From Clostridiales bacterium (GTDB lineage Bacteria; Bacillota; Clostridia; Oscillospirales; Oscillospiraceae): DNA of 64,000 bases. Numbering within the stretch: the stretch's first letter is position 1; each line of letters begins with the position of its first letter. The notes under the pieces are model-generated. The model worked only from the letters and a program-made list of their open reading frames with translations. It was not told the origin of the DNA and did no database searches. Location of the stretch: assembly GCA_020859945.1 (NCBI GenBank), contig JAJBVG010000019.1, forward strand, positions 20,541-84,540. Direction: 5' to 3'. The translations under genes and the position numbers were made by a program. Positions 46,410 through 54,042 of this stretch are shown one piece after another.

Positions 46410-46895
46410 ATGAGCAACATCAGTAAAATCACCTACACCAACGACATGACCCTGATTTCCCTGGCGGCGCTGCCCTGCGACAGCAAGGCCGTGGCCGACG
46501 TGCTGACCGCCTGCGCGGACAGGGGCATCAACGTGGATATGATTTCCCAGACCGCCCCCAAGGGCGGGCGGTTGAGCCTGAGCTTCTCCATTTCGGACGA
46601 CTCTCTGGCCGACGCGCTGACTGTACTGGGGACCCTCCGCGCACAGCACCCCGACATTGCCCCGGAGATTTTGCCCGGCAACTGCAAGCTGGCCTTCTAC
46701 GACGAGAACATGGTCGCCACCCCCGGCGTGGCGGCGAAGGTGTTCTCCCTGCTGTCCCAGGCGGGTGTGGAGGTCATGCTGGTGACCACCTCTGACTATG
46801 ACATCTCCATGCTGGTCCCAGCCCATATGCTCTCCGACGCCCGGAACGTGCTGGCGGAGGCGTTCGGCCTGACCCCGGTTGAGGTCGCGTTTTAA
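46410..46895 (+). CDS. Stand-alone ACT-domain protein (aspartokinase regulatory-domain homologue)
   Basis: 161 residues consisting of two ACT-type repeats: about 10-80 (ITYTNDMTLISLAALP, GINVDMISQTAPKGGRLSLSF) and about 88-160 (CKLAFYDENMVATPGVAAKVF, AGVEVMLVTTSDYDISML). This matches the C-terminal regulatory part of aspartokinase without the kinase domain. It has its own site (GGAAG) and ATG, 14 bases after dapB. In Bacillus such a fragment arises as the beta subunit by internal initiation; here it is a separate gene and no kinase is in view. It probably senses lysine or threonine and acts on a distant aspartokinase. Confidence 0.85.
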   Translation: MSNISKITYTNDMTLISLAALPCDSKAVADVLTACADRGINVDMISQTAPKGGRLSLSFSISDDSLADALTVLGTLRAQHPDIAPEILPGNCKLAFYDENMVATPGVAAKVFSLLSQAGVEVMLVTTSDYDISMLVPAHMLSDARNVLAEAFGLTPVEVAF

Positions 46896-46904
46896 GACAG
46901 CGCC

Positions 46905-47483
46905 ATGAAGTGGGACGAGCTGGAGGCCACCTGCAAAGTCTGCACCAACTGCAAGCTGTGTGAGCGGCGGCACAACGTGGTCTTTGGGGACGGCAACCCC
47001 CGGGCCGAGGTCATGTTCATCGGGGAAGGCCCCGGCGAGCAGGAGGACTTGAGCGGCGTCCCCTTTGTGGGGCGGGCGGGACAGCTGCTGACCGATATGC
47101 TGAAGATCATCGACCTGGACCGCTCCCAATACTACATCACCAACATCGTCAAGTGCCGCCCGCCCGGAAACCGGGACCCGGAGAGCGCTGAGCAGGACGC
47201 CTGCATGGGCTATCTCCGCAGCCAGGTGCGGATGATAAAACCGAAAATCATCATCTGCCTGGGGCGCATTGCCGCCATGCGGCTGATTCGCTCGGATTAC
47301 CGCATCACCAAAGAGCACGGACAGTGGGTGAAGAGCGGTCCCTTCTGGATGACCGCCATCTACCACCCCTCCGCACTGCTGCGGGACCTGAACAAGCGCC
47401 CGGAGACCTTCGACGACCTGATGTCCATCCAGGAAAAAATCCGGGAGGTGTGTACCCACACCTACCCGGAGCAACAAAACTAA
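46905..47483 (+). CDS. Uracil-DNA glycosylase, family 4 (iron-sulfur type)
   Basis: A 192-residue glycosylase that removes uracil from DNA. It has CTNCKLCERR for cluster binding with further Cys in NIVKCRPPGNRDP and EQDACMGYL, motif 1 GEGPGEQED, FVGRAGQLL, and the motif 2 IYHPSALLRD. It starts 9 bases after the ACT gene, so it is probably the last gene of the lysine riboswitch transcript, an odd functional partner. Ends at a bidirectional terminator. Confidence 0.94.
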   Translation: MKWDELEATCKVCTNCKLCERRHNVVFGDGNPRAEVMFIGEGPGEQEDLSGVPFVGRAGQLLTDMLKIIDLDRSQYYITNIVKCRPPGNRDPESAEQDACMGYLRSQVRMIKPKIIICLGRIAAMRLIRSDYRITKEHGQWVKSGPFWMTAIYHPSALLRDLNKRPETFDDLMSIQEKIREVCTHTYPEQQN

Positions 47484-47485
47484 AC

Positions 47486-47531
47486 CAAAATGGGGCCGTA
47501 CCACAACCGCTGTCGTGGTACGGCCCTTTTG
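47486..47531. terminator. Bidirectional terminator
   Basis: A 12-base perfect stem GGGCCGTACCAC/GTGGTACGGCCC (47493-47504 and 47515-47526), with AAAA before and TTTT after, between converging genes. Confidence 0.88.
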
Positions 47532-47544
47532 TCATTGGAATGTG

Positions 47545-49299
47545 CTATTCAACGGTCAATTCCGTAGCGGAGAGGATAGACGTGCTTTCGCCGTCCTCCG
47601 GCACCTCGTAGGTGATGGTCACCCGGTCGCCCTCGTTGAGGATGACCGCCTCCTCCGCTTGGGCGGCGCTGATGGCATAGTAGCTGTCGCCGTCCTCCAG
47701 CCGGAGGTAATAATAGGTGTCGCCGCTGATGACCGCGGAGCGAATTTCCTCAACAGTGCCGGAGACGGTGGCGGTGTCCGCCACGACCTCATCCACCGGG
47801 TCCTCCACCTTGATGCCGTTTTGAATCAGCAGCGTCTCATAGTTGGCCTGACACTCGGCCACAGTGGAACCGGTGGCCGTCACCTGGTAATCGGACACGT
47901 TGACCATGGCGTACATCTTCACCAGGGCGGCGCTGTCCTTCAGCGCCATAAAGTAGGTGGGCTGGTCGGAGATGTTCAGCAGAATGGGGAAGGTGGCGGA
48001 GTAGTTCAGGTGCTGTACCGCGCCCTCGGCGCTGCTCATGGCAGAGTACTCCTCCGCGCCGGTGATGTTGTAGTATTTGGCCTCCTTGGTGCGCTGGTTC
48101 ACCAGGATAAAGCCCACGTTTGACTCGTCGGAACCGGCAGAGGTGACGCCGGTGTACATATACACATCGTCGTTCAGGGCGATGTAGTTGTAGCCCTCGG
48201 TGGTGGTGGTGACGCCCTTCTGTCCCAGCCAGCTGTTCAGCCAGCCGTTGACCAGCGCGCCCCGGTAGTTGTACTGGGTGATGATGGTGCTGGCGCTGTA
48301 CACCCGGTCCACCCAACTGGGGACCTCTTCGTAATACTCACATTCGCCGGTGACGGCGTTGACCAGCACCGCGCCCTTCACGTCCACGCCGCCGAACAGC
48401 CCGATGGTCCGCACCTCCCGGGAGCAGACCCACCAGGGGTTGCCCTCGTCGTCGATTTCAAAGTTCATGTCCCCAAACATGAAGGTGGGGTAATTGAACC
48501 GCAGGTGCCGGTACAGGTTCCGGTTGAAGTGCTCGCAGTCGGAGTATTTGATGCCCTCCTCCAGCTGCACCAGCTCGGCCTCCTGGGTGACCATGTTGAC
48601 CACGATATACCCCGGCAGACCCTCGCTCCGGTTGTTGAACCACTTGATGAGGTCGCCGTACTCCAGGGGGGAGACCCGGACGGGCTGCTGGTTGTAGTTG
48701 ATTTGGGAGTAGTTGTCGCTGACCTCAAACTGAGAGACCAGGTTGGAGTTGGTGCTGATGTTGCCCAGGGCGCGTTTGCCCAATTGAATGGCGGAGTCCT
48801 CGTCCAGCATGGGGATCTCGTTGTAGGAGATTTGGGCCACGTCCTCGGTGAAGTCGCCGGTCTCCACCTGGAGCAGGTTATAGTAGGCTTTCGCGTGGAA
48901 GATGGGCATGGAGATGAGGGACCCCACCAGCCCCACCGCCATGCACAGGGCGATGATGACCACGGGAGCGCTCATGATGTCCCGGATACCGTGGGTGAAC
49001 ACCGCTGTCTGTTTGTGGACGGAAAAGCCCCGGTTGATGTGAATGACGCCGTTGCCGTCCTGCTCAAAGAGGGGTTCCGAGCTGGCCCGTTCCTCCCGGC
49101 GGCTCTCCTTGGCAGGGGAGAGGATGGCCCGCGCCATCAGGAAAATGACGCACAGCACAATGATAAACGCATACAGGTCGTAGGACTTGGGGTTCAGCGG
49201 CGGCAGTGCCACATAGTAGTACACAGCGCCCAGCACGACCGTCACCAGCAGGCTTTTCAGGGTCGTTGCGAGGGGTGTCTTAGGGGATTTGTTGTTCAC
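47545..49299 (-). CDS. Uncharacterised 584-residue membrane protein
   Basis: No recognised family. The N-terminal 150 residues hold three membrane segments (about 12-33, 42-60 and 108-132) separated by a charged cytoplasmic stretch. The rest, about 430 residues, is predicted extracytoplasmic, rich in Tyr, Asn and Trp, with repeated strand patterns (GYIVVNMVTQEAELVQL, GAVLVNAVTGECEYYEE, GFILVNQRTKEAKYY) that recur like PepSY- or beta-propeller-type modules. The C-terminal 80 residues look like an OB-type strand domain after an acidic linker. The GTG start (complement of 49297-49299) follows AAAGGAGG. It may be a sensor or cell-surface scaffold; the function is unknown. Confidence 0.75.
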   Translation of the reverse strand: MNNKSPKTPLATTLKSLLVTVVLGAVYYYVALPPLNPKSYDLYAFIIVLCVIFLMARAILSPAKESRREERASSEPLFEQDGNGVIHINRGFSVHKQTAVFTHGIRDIMSAPVVIIALCMAVGLVGSLISMPIFHAKAYYNLLQVETGDFTEDVAQISYNEIPMLDEDSAIQLGKRALGNISTNSNLVSQFEVSDNYSQINYNQQPVRVSPLEYGDLIKWFNNRSEGLPGYIVVNMVTQEAELVQLEEGIKYSDCEHFNRNLYRHLRFNYPTFMFGDMNFEIDDEGNPWWVCSREVRTIGLFGGVDVKGAVLVNAVTGECEYYEEVPSWVDRVYSASTIITQYNYRGALVNGWLNSWLGQKGVTTTTEGYNYIALNDDVYMYTGVTSAGSDESNVGFILVNQRTKEAKYYNITGAEEYSAMSSAEGAVQHLNYSATFPILLNISDQPTYFMALKDSAALVKMYAMVNVSDYQVTATGSTVAECQANYETLLIQNGIKVEDPVDEVVADTATVSGTVEEIRSAVISGDTYYYLRLEDGDSYYAISAAQAEEAVILNEGDRVTITYEVPEDGESTSILSATELTVE

Positions 49300-49351
49300 A
49301 GAGAACGCCTCCTTTGTGTTAGCTGTTCGATTTCGGTTGGTGACACATAAC

Positions 49352-49383
49352 CAACAGCCAACGGCTAATAGCTTATCGCTTAA
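49352..49383. repeat. Degenerate heptad (TTAGCTN-type) repeat
   Basis: Four 7-base units of the CAGCCAA/CGGCTAA/TAGCTTA/TCGCTTA type in tandem, related to those flanking the 52862-53022 interval. It lies in the leader of the 47545-49299 gene. Confidence 0.5.
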
Positions 49384-49387
49384 ATCA

Positions 49388-49416
49388 AGTGTATCACAGG
49401 TTGATGGGAAAGGCAA
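49388..49416 (-). promoter_or_regulatory. Promoter for the 584-residue membrane protein
   Basis: Minus strand TTGCCT (complement of 49411-49416), 17 bp, TACACT (complement of 49388-49393), about 90 bases before the GTG. Confidence 0.5.
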
Positions 49417-49511
49417 ACGATTCCCGGCGTTTTTGAAAAAATCCTTCGGCGCTGGCAAAGAGCCGCCCGATGTGGTATACTGAGAAAAAACCCGAAGGAG
49501 CGATTTTGGCT

Positions 49512-50339
49512 ATGGCAAACATCATTGAGATCACAGACCTTTCCGACCCGGCGCTGGACCTGTTCCTCCGGCTGACCGAGGCCCAGCTGCGCAACCGGCT
49601 GGAGCCGGAGAAGGGAGTTTTCATCGCGGAAAGTCCCAAGGTCATTCGCCGGGCGCTGGAGGCCGGGTGTCAGCCAGTGGCCTTTTTGATGGAGCGGCGG
49701 CACATCCAGGGGCAGGCCAGGGAACTGCTGGAGGGCTGCGGCGACATTCCGGTGTACACGGCGGACCGGGAGGTGCTGGCCGGGTTGACGGGCTACCAAC
49801 TGACCAGGGGCATCCTCTGCGCCATGCGCCGCCCGAAGCTGCCCACGGTGGAGGAGCTGTGCGAAAACGCCCATCGGGTGGCGGTGCTGGAGGGCATTGT
49901 GGACGCCACCAACGTGGGGGCCATCTTCCGCTCAGCGGCGGCGCTGTTCATCGACGCGGTGCTGGTGACGCCTACCTGCTGCGACCCGCTGTACCGCCGG
50001 GCGGCGCGGGTCAGCATGGGGACGGTGTTCCAGGTGCCCTGGACCCGCATCGGGGACACGGCGGCGGACTGGCCCCACCCCGGCATGGAGCGGCTGCAAG
50101 GGCTGGGGTTCCGCACCACGGCCATGGCCCTGACCGACGACGCCTTATCCATTGAAAATCTCCGGCTGCGGGAAGAGGACAAGCTGGCCATCGTCCTGGG
50201 GACGGAAGGGGACGGCCTTTCGCCCCACACCATCGCCGGGTGCGACTACGCGGTGCAAATTCCCATGTCCCACGGCGTGGACTCGCTGAACGTGGCGGCG
50301 GCCAGCGCGGTGGCCTTTTGGGAGCTACGGCGGCGGTGA
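49512..50339 (+). CDS. SpoU/TrmH family RNA 2'-O-methyltransferase
   Basis: A 275-residue SPOUT methyltransferase that uses SAM to methylate rRNA or tRNA ribose. After an N-terminal substrate-binding part (PEKGVFIAESPKVIRRAL), the three SPOUT motifs are present: motif 1 VDATNVGAIFRSAAAL, motif 2 LAIVLGTEGDGLSP and motif 3 IPMSHGVDSLNVAAASAVA. The fold forms a trefoil knot and a dimer. The target nucleotide is not indicated. ATG 49512 follows AAGGAGCG. Confidence 0.92.
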   Translation: MANIIEITDLSDPALDLFLRLTEAQLRNRLEPEKGVFIAESPKVIRRALEAGCQPVAFLMERRHIQGQARELLEGCGDIPVYTADREVLAGLTGYQLTRGILCAMRRPKLPTVEELCENAHRVAVLEGIVDATNVGAIFRSAAALFIDAVLVTPTCCDPLYRRAARVSMGTVFQVPWTRIGDTAADWPHPGMERLQGLGFRTTAMALTDDALSIENLRLREEDKLAIVLGTEGDGLSPHTIAGCDYAVQIPMSHGVDSLNVAAASAVAFWELRRR

Positions 50340-50406
50340 GCAGAAGCCTAATCCATCAGAAGCGCTGCAACGTCCATCATCAGGGAACAATCATTTGATT
50401 TTTTGT

Positions 50407-50435
50407 TTGCACTTTTTCCTCATCAGGCGTATACT
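50407..50435 (+). promoter_or_regulatory. Promoter for the YmdB-lepB pair
   Basis: TTGCAC at 50407-50412, 17 bp, TATACT at 50430-50435, 30 bases before the start codon. Confidence 0.75.
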
Positions 50436-50465
50436 GTCTCTATCACCCTGGAAAGGGGCAAAACA

Positions 50466-51245
50466 ATGCTGCTGAACATTCTCGCCGTAGGGGATGTGGT
50501 GTCCCAATCCGGCGTCACCTGCCTGCGCCGCCATCTGCCCACGCTCAAACGGCTCAACCAGGTCCATTTCACCGTGGTCAACGGCGAAAACGCCGCCGGT
50601 GTGGGCCTGACCGAGGACAACGCGCTGGACATTTTCACCGCCGGGGCGGATGTCATCACCCTGGGCAACCACACCTGGGGCAAAATCAAAATCACCCAAT
50701 TTCTGGAGGACAACCGGTATATCCTCCGGCCCGCCAACTTCCCCCAGCGGCTCCCCGGGCGGGGCTGGGCGGTCTACGAGGGACCGATGGGTCTGCGCAT
50801 CGGGGTGGTCAATCTGATTGGCCGGGTGGAGATGGACCCCAACGTGGATAACCCCTTCACAGTGGCCGATTCCGTCCTGGCAAAGATGGACGCGGACATC
50901 GTCCTGGCGGACTTCCACGCCGAGGCCACCAGCGAGAAGCTGGCTATGGGCTGGTATCTGGACGGGCGGGTCTCCGCCCTCTGGGGGACCCACACCCATG
51001 TTCCAACCGCTGACAACCGGGTGCTGCCCAAAGGCGCCGGCTATGTCACCGATTTGGGTATGACCGGCCCCAGAAACTCGGTCATCGGCATCCAGCCGCA
51101 GATCTCCATCAACAAATTCCTGGGCGGGCTGCCCCGCCGGTACGAACCGGCCCCCGGCCCCTGCCAACTCAACGCTGTCCTCTTCACGGTGGACAGCGAC
51201 AAGCGCACCTGCCTGCGCGCAGAGCGCATCGACATTACCGACTGA
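50466..51245 (+). CDS. ymdB: TIGR00282/YmdB family metallophosphoesterase
   Basis: A 259-residue phosphodiesterase of the YmdB family. It has LNILAVGDVVSQSG, VVNGENAAGVGLT, the metal motif TLGNHTWGK near residue 70, VLADFHAEATSEK, and GTHTHVPTAD near 180, all typical. In Bacillus YmdB hydrolyses 2',3'-cAMP and alters biofilm and motility decisions. It usually sits after rny; here it precedes lepB. Confidence 0.93.
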   Translation: MLLNILAVGDVVSQSGVTCLRRHLPTLKRLNQVHFTVVNGENAAGVGLTEDNALDIFTAGADVITLGNHTWGKIKITQFLEDNRYILRPANFPQRLPGRGWAVYEGPMGLRIGVVNLIGRVEMDPNVDNPFTVADSVLAKMDADIVLADFHAEATSEKLAMGWYLDGRVSALWGTHTHVPTADNRVLPKGAGYVTDLGMTGPRNSVIGIQPQISINKFLGGLPRRYEPAPGPCQLNAVLFTVDSDKRTCLRAERIDITD

Positions 51246-51268
51246 CGGCATGGGGGAAAGACAGAACT

Positions 51269-51889
51269 ATGAGTCAGCAAATTTCTGAAAACCAGACCGA
51301 ACAGGACGCCCCCAGCGGGGGCTGGCGCAGAGATGTCTATGACTGGCTGCAAACCCTGGCCCTGGTGCTGGTGTTCATCACCATTTTCTTTACGTTTTTT
51401 GGCATGGTGTTCGGCGTGTCCGGCTCCTCCATGTACCCCACCCTCCACGATGGCGACGCCATGCTCATCCAGCGCATCGGTTACTCCCCCCAGCAAGGGG
51501 ACATCGTGGTGCTGAAAAAGGATGGGTTTCCCTACGAGGACGATTCCGAGGCCATTGTCAAGCGGATCATCGCCGTGGCGGGCCAGACGGTGGAGATCGA
51601 CTACGACGCCAACACCGTCTATGTGGACGGTGTCGCCCTGGCGGAGGATTATCTGAACTTTGCCAACGAGGGCACCGAGCAGTACGGGGACGACTACATG
51701 GTGGAGCGGGATGGTATGGTGTACAGCAGCTTCCAGGTGCCGGAGGGGTGCATCTTCGTTATGGGCGACAACCGCAACGGCTCCACCGACAGCCGCTATG
51801 CTGCCCTGGGCATGGTGGACACCCGGTATGTGCTGGGCAAGGCAGTCTGCGTCTTTTTCCCCTTCTCCGACGCCAGGTGGCTGAGCTGA
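51269..51889 (+). CDS. lepB: Signal peptidase I
   Basis: A 206-residue type I signal peptidase. One membrane segment at about 28-50 is followed by the catalytic Ser in GSSMYPTLHDGD near residue 53, the catalytic Lys in VKRIIAVAGQTVEID near 98, and box E GDNRNGSTDSRY. It processes Sec- and Tat-exported proteins at the outer membrane face. It starts 24 bases after ymdB and ends at a strong terminator. Confidence 0.95.
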   Translation: MSQQISENQTEQDAPSGGWRRDVYDWLQTLALVLVFITIFFTFFGMVFGVSGSSMYPTLHDGDAMLIQRIGYSPQQGDIVVLKKDGFPYEDDSEAIVKRIIAVAGQTVEIDYDANTVYVDGVALAEDYLNFANEGTEQYGDDYMVERDGMVYSSFQVPEGCIFVMGDNRNGSTDSRYAALGMVDTRYVLGKAVCVFFPFSDARWLS

Positions 51890-51929
51890 GGATGAGACGC
51901 GAAAAAAGCACTTCAAAAAATGCAAGACC

Positions 51930-51964
51930 AAAGGACGGGCTTTGACGAGGTCCGTCCTTTTTTC
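51930..51964 (+). terminator. Terminator after lepB
   Basis: AAAGGACGG (51930-51938) pairs with CCGTCCTTT (51952-51960), followed by a T run. Confidence 0.85.
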
Positions 51965-52183
51965 GCTGTCAGGGGCGGTTGCGACAAATTTTGTTTCGCA
52001 TTTTGCACTGTTATTGTGCAGTAATTCACATTTCACCGGTTTTGTAGGGAAGAAAACTGTGGGTTTTGCACTGGAATTTCAGAGGGCAAAATGCTAAAAT
52101 ACAGTTTAGCGTCAGCGGAACCGTTTTGCGTGCAGAAAATAACTGCGCGAACGGCGAAAACACGCAGAAAGGAAGTGAAAAAA

Positions 52184-52861
52184 TTGGGAAATCTGGCTGA
52201 AACGATCATAGAGGAAATGCAGTGCGAAACGGTCTTTTCCATCGGCCCGCTGGACTTCTCCGAAGGCGTTGTGGTCTCGTGGATCGTTATCGCGGTGCTG
52301 GTCATCCTCTCCGCGCTGCTGACCCGGAACCTGAAGGTGGACCACATCTCCAAACGCCAGGCGGCGGTGGAATACGTCGTGGTCTGGTTGGAGAACCTGG
52401 TGGAAGGCATGGTGGGCGAAAAGGGCCGCCGCTACGTCCCCTATCTGGTGACCATCCTCCTCTATATCAGCCTGGCCAACATCTTCGGCATTTTTGGCTT
52501 CAAGCCCCCCACCAAGGAGCTGAACGTCCCCCTGTGCCTTGCCATTTTCAGCATCGTTTTGGTGCAGGTGGCCAGTATCCGGGAAAAGGGCGTCAAGGGA
52601 TGGCTCCATGGGTTCACACAGCCGGTGGCCATCGTCACCCCGTTTAACATTTTGGATCTGGTCACACGGCCTTTGTCCCTGTGTATGCGTCTGTTCGGCA
52701 ACGTGCTGGGCGCGTTCGTCATTATGGAGCTGATCGAGGCTGTGGTGCCGATGGTGTTGCCGATGGTGTTCAGTCTCTACTTTGACTTCTTCGACGGCAT
52801 TTTGCAAGCCTATGTGTTTGTATTTTTGACCAGCATGTACATCAAGGAAGCGTTGGAGTGA
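52184..52861 (+). CDS. atpB: F0F1 ATP synthase subunit a
   Basis: A 225-residue integral membrane subunit that forms the ion half-channels against the c ring. Five to six membrane segments begin at about 25; the essential Arg is in TRPLSLCMRLFGNVLGAF near residue 165. The TTG at 52184 is chosen because AAGGAAG lies 8 bases before it; the ATG at 52217 (MQCETVF) is an alternative. It opens the atp operon; atpI is absent and no clear promoter was found in the 290 bases before it, which show only short GC hairpins (GCAC/GTGC). Confidence 0.93.
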   Translation: MGNLAETIIEEMQCETVFSIGPLDFSEGVVVSWIVIAVLVILSALLTRNLKVDHISKRQAAVEYVVVWLENLVEGMVGEKGRRYVPYLVTILLYISLANIFGIFGFKPPTKELNVPLCLAIFSIVLVQVASIREKGVKGWLHGFTQPVAIVTPFNILDLVTRPLSLCMRLFGNVLGAFVIMELIEAVVPMVLPMVFSLYFDFFDGILQAYVFVFLTSMYIKEALE

Positions 52862-53022
52862 GCTGTTAGCTATTAGCCATTAGCTGTTAGCAGGTACTTC
52901 CAGTCAAACGCAAACAGCTAAGAATATGACCAAGAGCAAAATCAGCCGCTTGTACGGCGCTGTCAGTAACAAGTTACAACTGCCAAGCCAATAGCTAAAA
53001 GCTAGGAGCTAAGAGCTAAAAC
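52862..53022. repeat. Inverted arrays of degenerate heptad repeats
   Basis: About four TTAGCTN units at 52862-52891 and four units in the opposite orientation (TAGCTAA, AAGCTAG, GAGCTAA, GAGCTAA) at 52991-53020, around 100 bases without a gene. The arms could fold on each other in the RNA between atpB and atpE and may set the higher yield of subunit c. Confidence 0.6.
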
Positions 53023-53038
53023 AAAGGAGCGTAATAAT

Positions 53039-53260
53039 ATGGGTACTCTTCAAGCAATCGGCGCAGGTATCGCCGTCCTCTGCGGTCTGGGCGCCGGCGT
53101 CGGCATCGGCATCGCCACCGCCCACGCCATGGACGCCATCGCCCGCCAGCCGGAGGCCAGCGGTAAAATTCAGTCCTCTCTGATCCTGGGCTGCGCCCTG
53201 GCCGAGGCCACCGCCATCTATGGCTTTGTCATCGCGCTGCTCATCATTCTGCTGCTGTGA
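53039..53260 (+). CDS. atpE: F0F1 ATP synthase subunit c
   Basis: A 73-residue two-helix proteolipid that makes the rotor ring. Helix 1 has the Gly-rich GLGAGVGIGIATAHAMDAIARQPEA (ends shown), the polar loop is RQPEASGKIQ, and the ion-binding acid is Glu56 in ALAEATAIYGF. The Gln of the Na+-type motif (GIGQG) is Ile here and the residue after the Glu is Ala rather than Ser, which favours proton coupling. Confidence 0.95.
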   Translation: MGTLQAIGAGIAVLCGLGAGVGIGIATAHAMDAIARQPEASGKIQSSLILGCALAEATAIYGFVIALLIILLL

Positions 53261-53282
53261 CGCGAAAAAGGAGGAAACGACA

Positions 53283-53765
53283 TTGCTTCGAGTAGATATT
53301 GGGCTGCTCTGGACAGCGATCAACCTGGTCGTCCTCTATGTGTTAATGCAGAGATTTCTGTTCAAGCCCGTTCATAAAATTTTAGAGCAGCGCCAGGCTC
53401 AGGTGGACCAGAGCCTGGCGGACGCGGAGGCGGCTAAGGCTCAGGCGCTGAAGTTGGAGCAGGAGCACAGCACTTCTCTGACCAAGGTGGAAGAGGAAAA
53501 ACAGCGTATCCTCCAGGATGCCCAGCAGAAGGCCAACCAGGAATACGCCCGCATCGTGGCCGACGCCAACACCACCGCCCAGGGCATCATCCAGAACGCC
53601 GAGACCCAGGCCGAGGCGCGGAAGAAGGACATCCTGCAAAAGGCCCAGGGGGAAATCACCGAGATCGTCGTGGCGGCCGCGGCGAAGGTGGCCTATGCCA
53701 ACGCCGAGCACGACAGCGACCTCTACGACCAGTTTTTGAAGAAGGCGGCGGAAGAAGATGACTGA
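53283..53765 (+). CDS. atpF: F0F1 ATP synthase subunit b
   Basis: A 160-residue peripheral-stalk subunit with one N-terminal membrane helix (about 5-25, LLWTAINLVVLYVLMQRFLF) and a long charged coiled-coil (about 35-140). It starts with TTG at 53283 behind AAAGGAGG. Its stop codon overlaps the ATG of the delta-like frame (8 bases). Confidence 0.92.
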   Translation: MLRVDIGLLWTAINLVVLYVLMQRFLFKPVHKILEQRQAQVDQSLADAEAAKAQALKLEQEHSTSLTKVEEEKQRILQDAQQKANQEYARIVADANTTAQGIIQNAETQAEARKKDILQKAQGEITEIVVAAAAKVAYANAEHDSDLYDQFLKKAAEEDD

Positions 53766-54042
53766 GCAGACCAAGGGAACACTCCAGGCGGTTCTGTCCT
53801 ATGTCACAGCGCCCAGTCCCCAACAGCTGGAGGGCATCCGCGCCTTTTTGCAGAAAAAGTATGCCTGTCAGGATGTAGAACTGACCCTCCGGGAGGATAA
53901 GAGCCTGGTCAGCGGCTTCACGCTCCAGGCCGGGGCGGACGAGTACGACTGTGGTCGGCCCAGGGCCGGGTGGAGCAGTTCCGGGAACGGCTCAAGGCGG
54001 TGCGCGCCGTGGGCAGTCTGGAGGACATCATCCCGTTGCTGA
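53758..54042 (+). CDS. ATP synthase delta subunit C-terminal-domain homologue, frameshifted against atpA
   Basis: Residues 1-64 of this 94-residue frame match the C-terminal domain of delta (OSCP): YVTAPSPQQLEGIRAFLQKK, DVELTLREDKSLVSGFTLQAG and ADEYD line up with E. coli AtpH (AALSEQQLAKI, DKSVMAGVIIRAGD). Beyond residue about 64 the frame degrades, while the -1 frame continues the match as DWSAQGRVEQFRERLKAV (the DGSVRGRLERL end of delta) and runs without a stop into atpA. Two extra bases (TGTGG near 53950-53954) separate the frames. The N-terminal alpha-binding domain of delta is missing. It may be a pseudogene, a sequencing error, or a frameshift-made fusion. Confidence 0.75.
   Translation: MTEQTKGTLQAVLSYVTAPSPQQLEGIRAFLQKKYACQDVELTLREDKSLVSGFTLQAGADEYDCGRPRAGWSSSGNGSRRCAPWAVWRTSSRC

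Noticed and set aside
52862..53022. CRISPR-like array
   Set aside because: The units are 7 bases, adjacent and degenerate, without spacers.
53039..53260. Sodium-type c ring
   Set aside because: The Gln and Ser of the sodium motif are absent.
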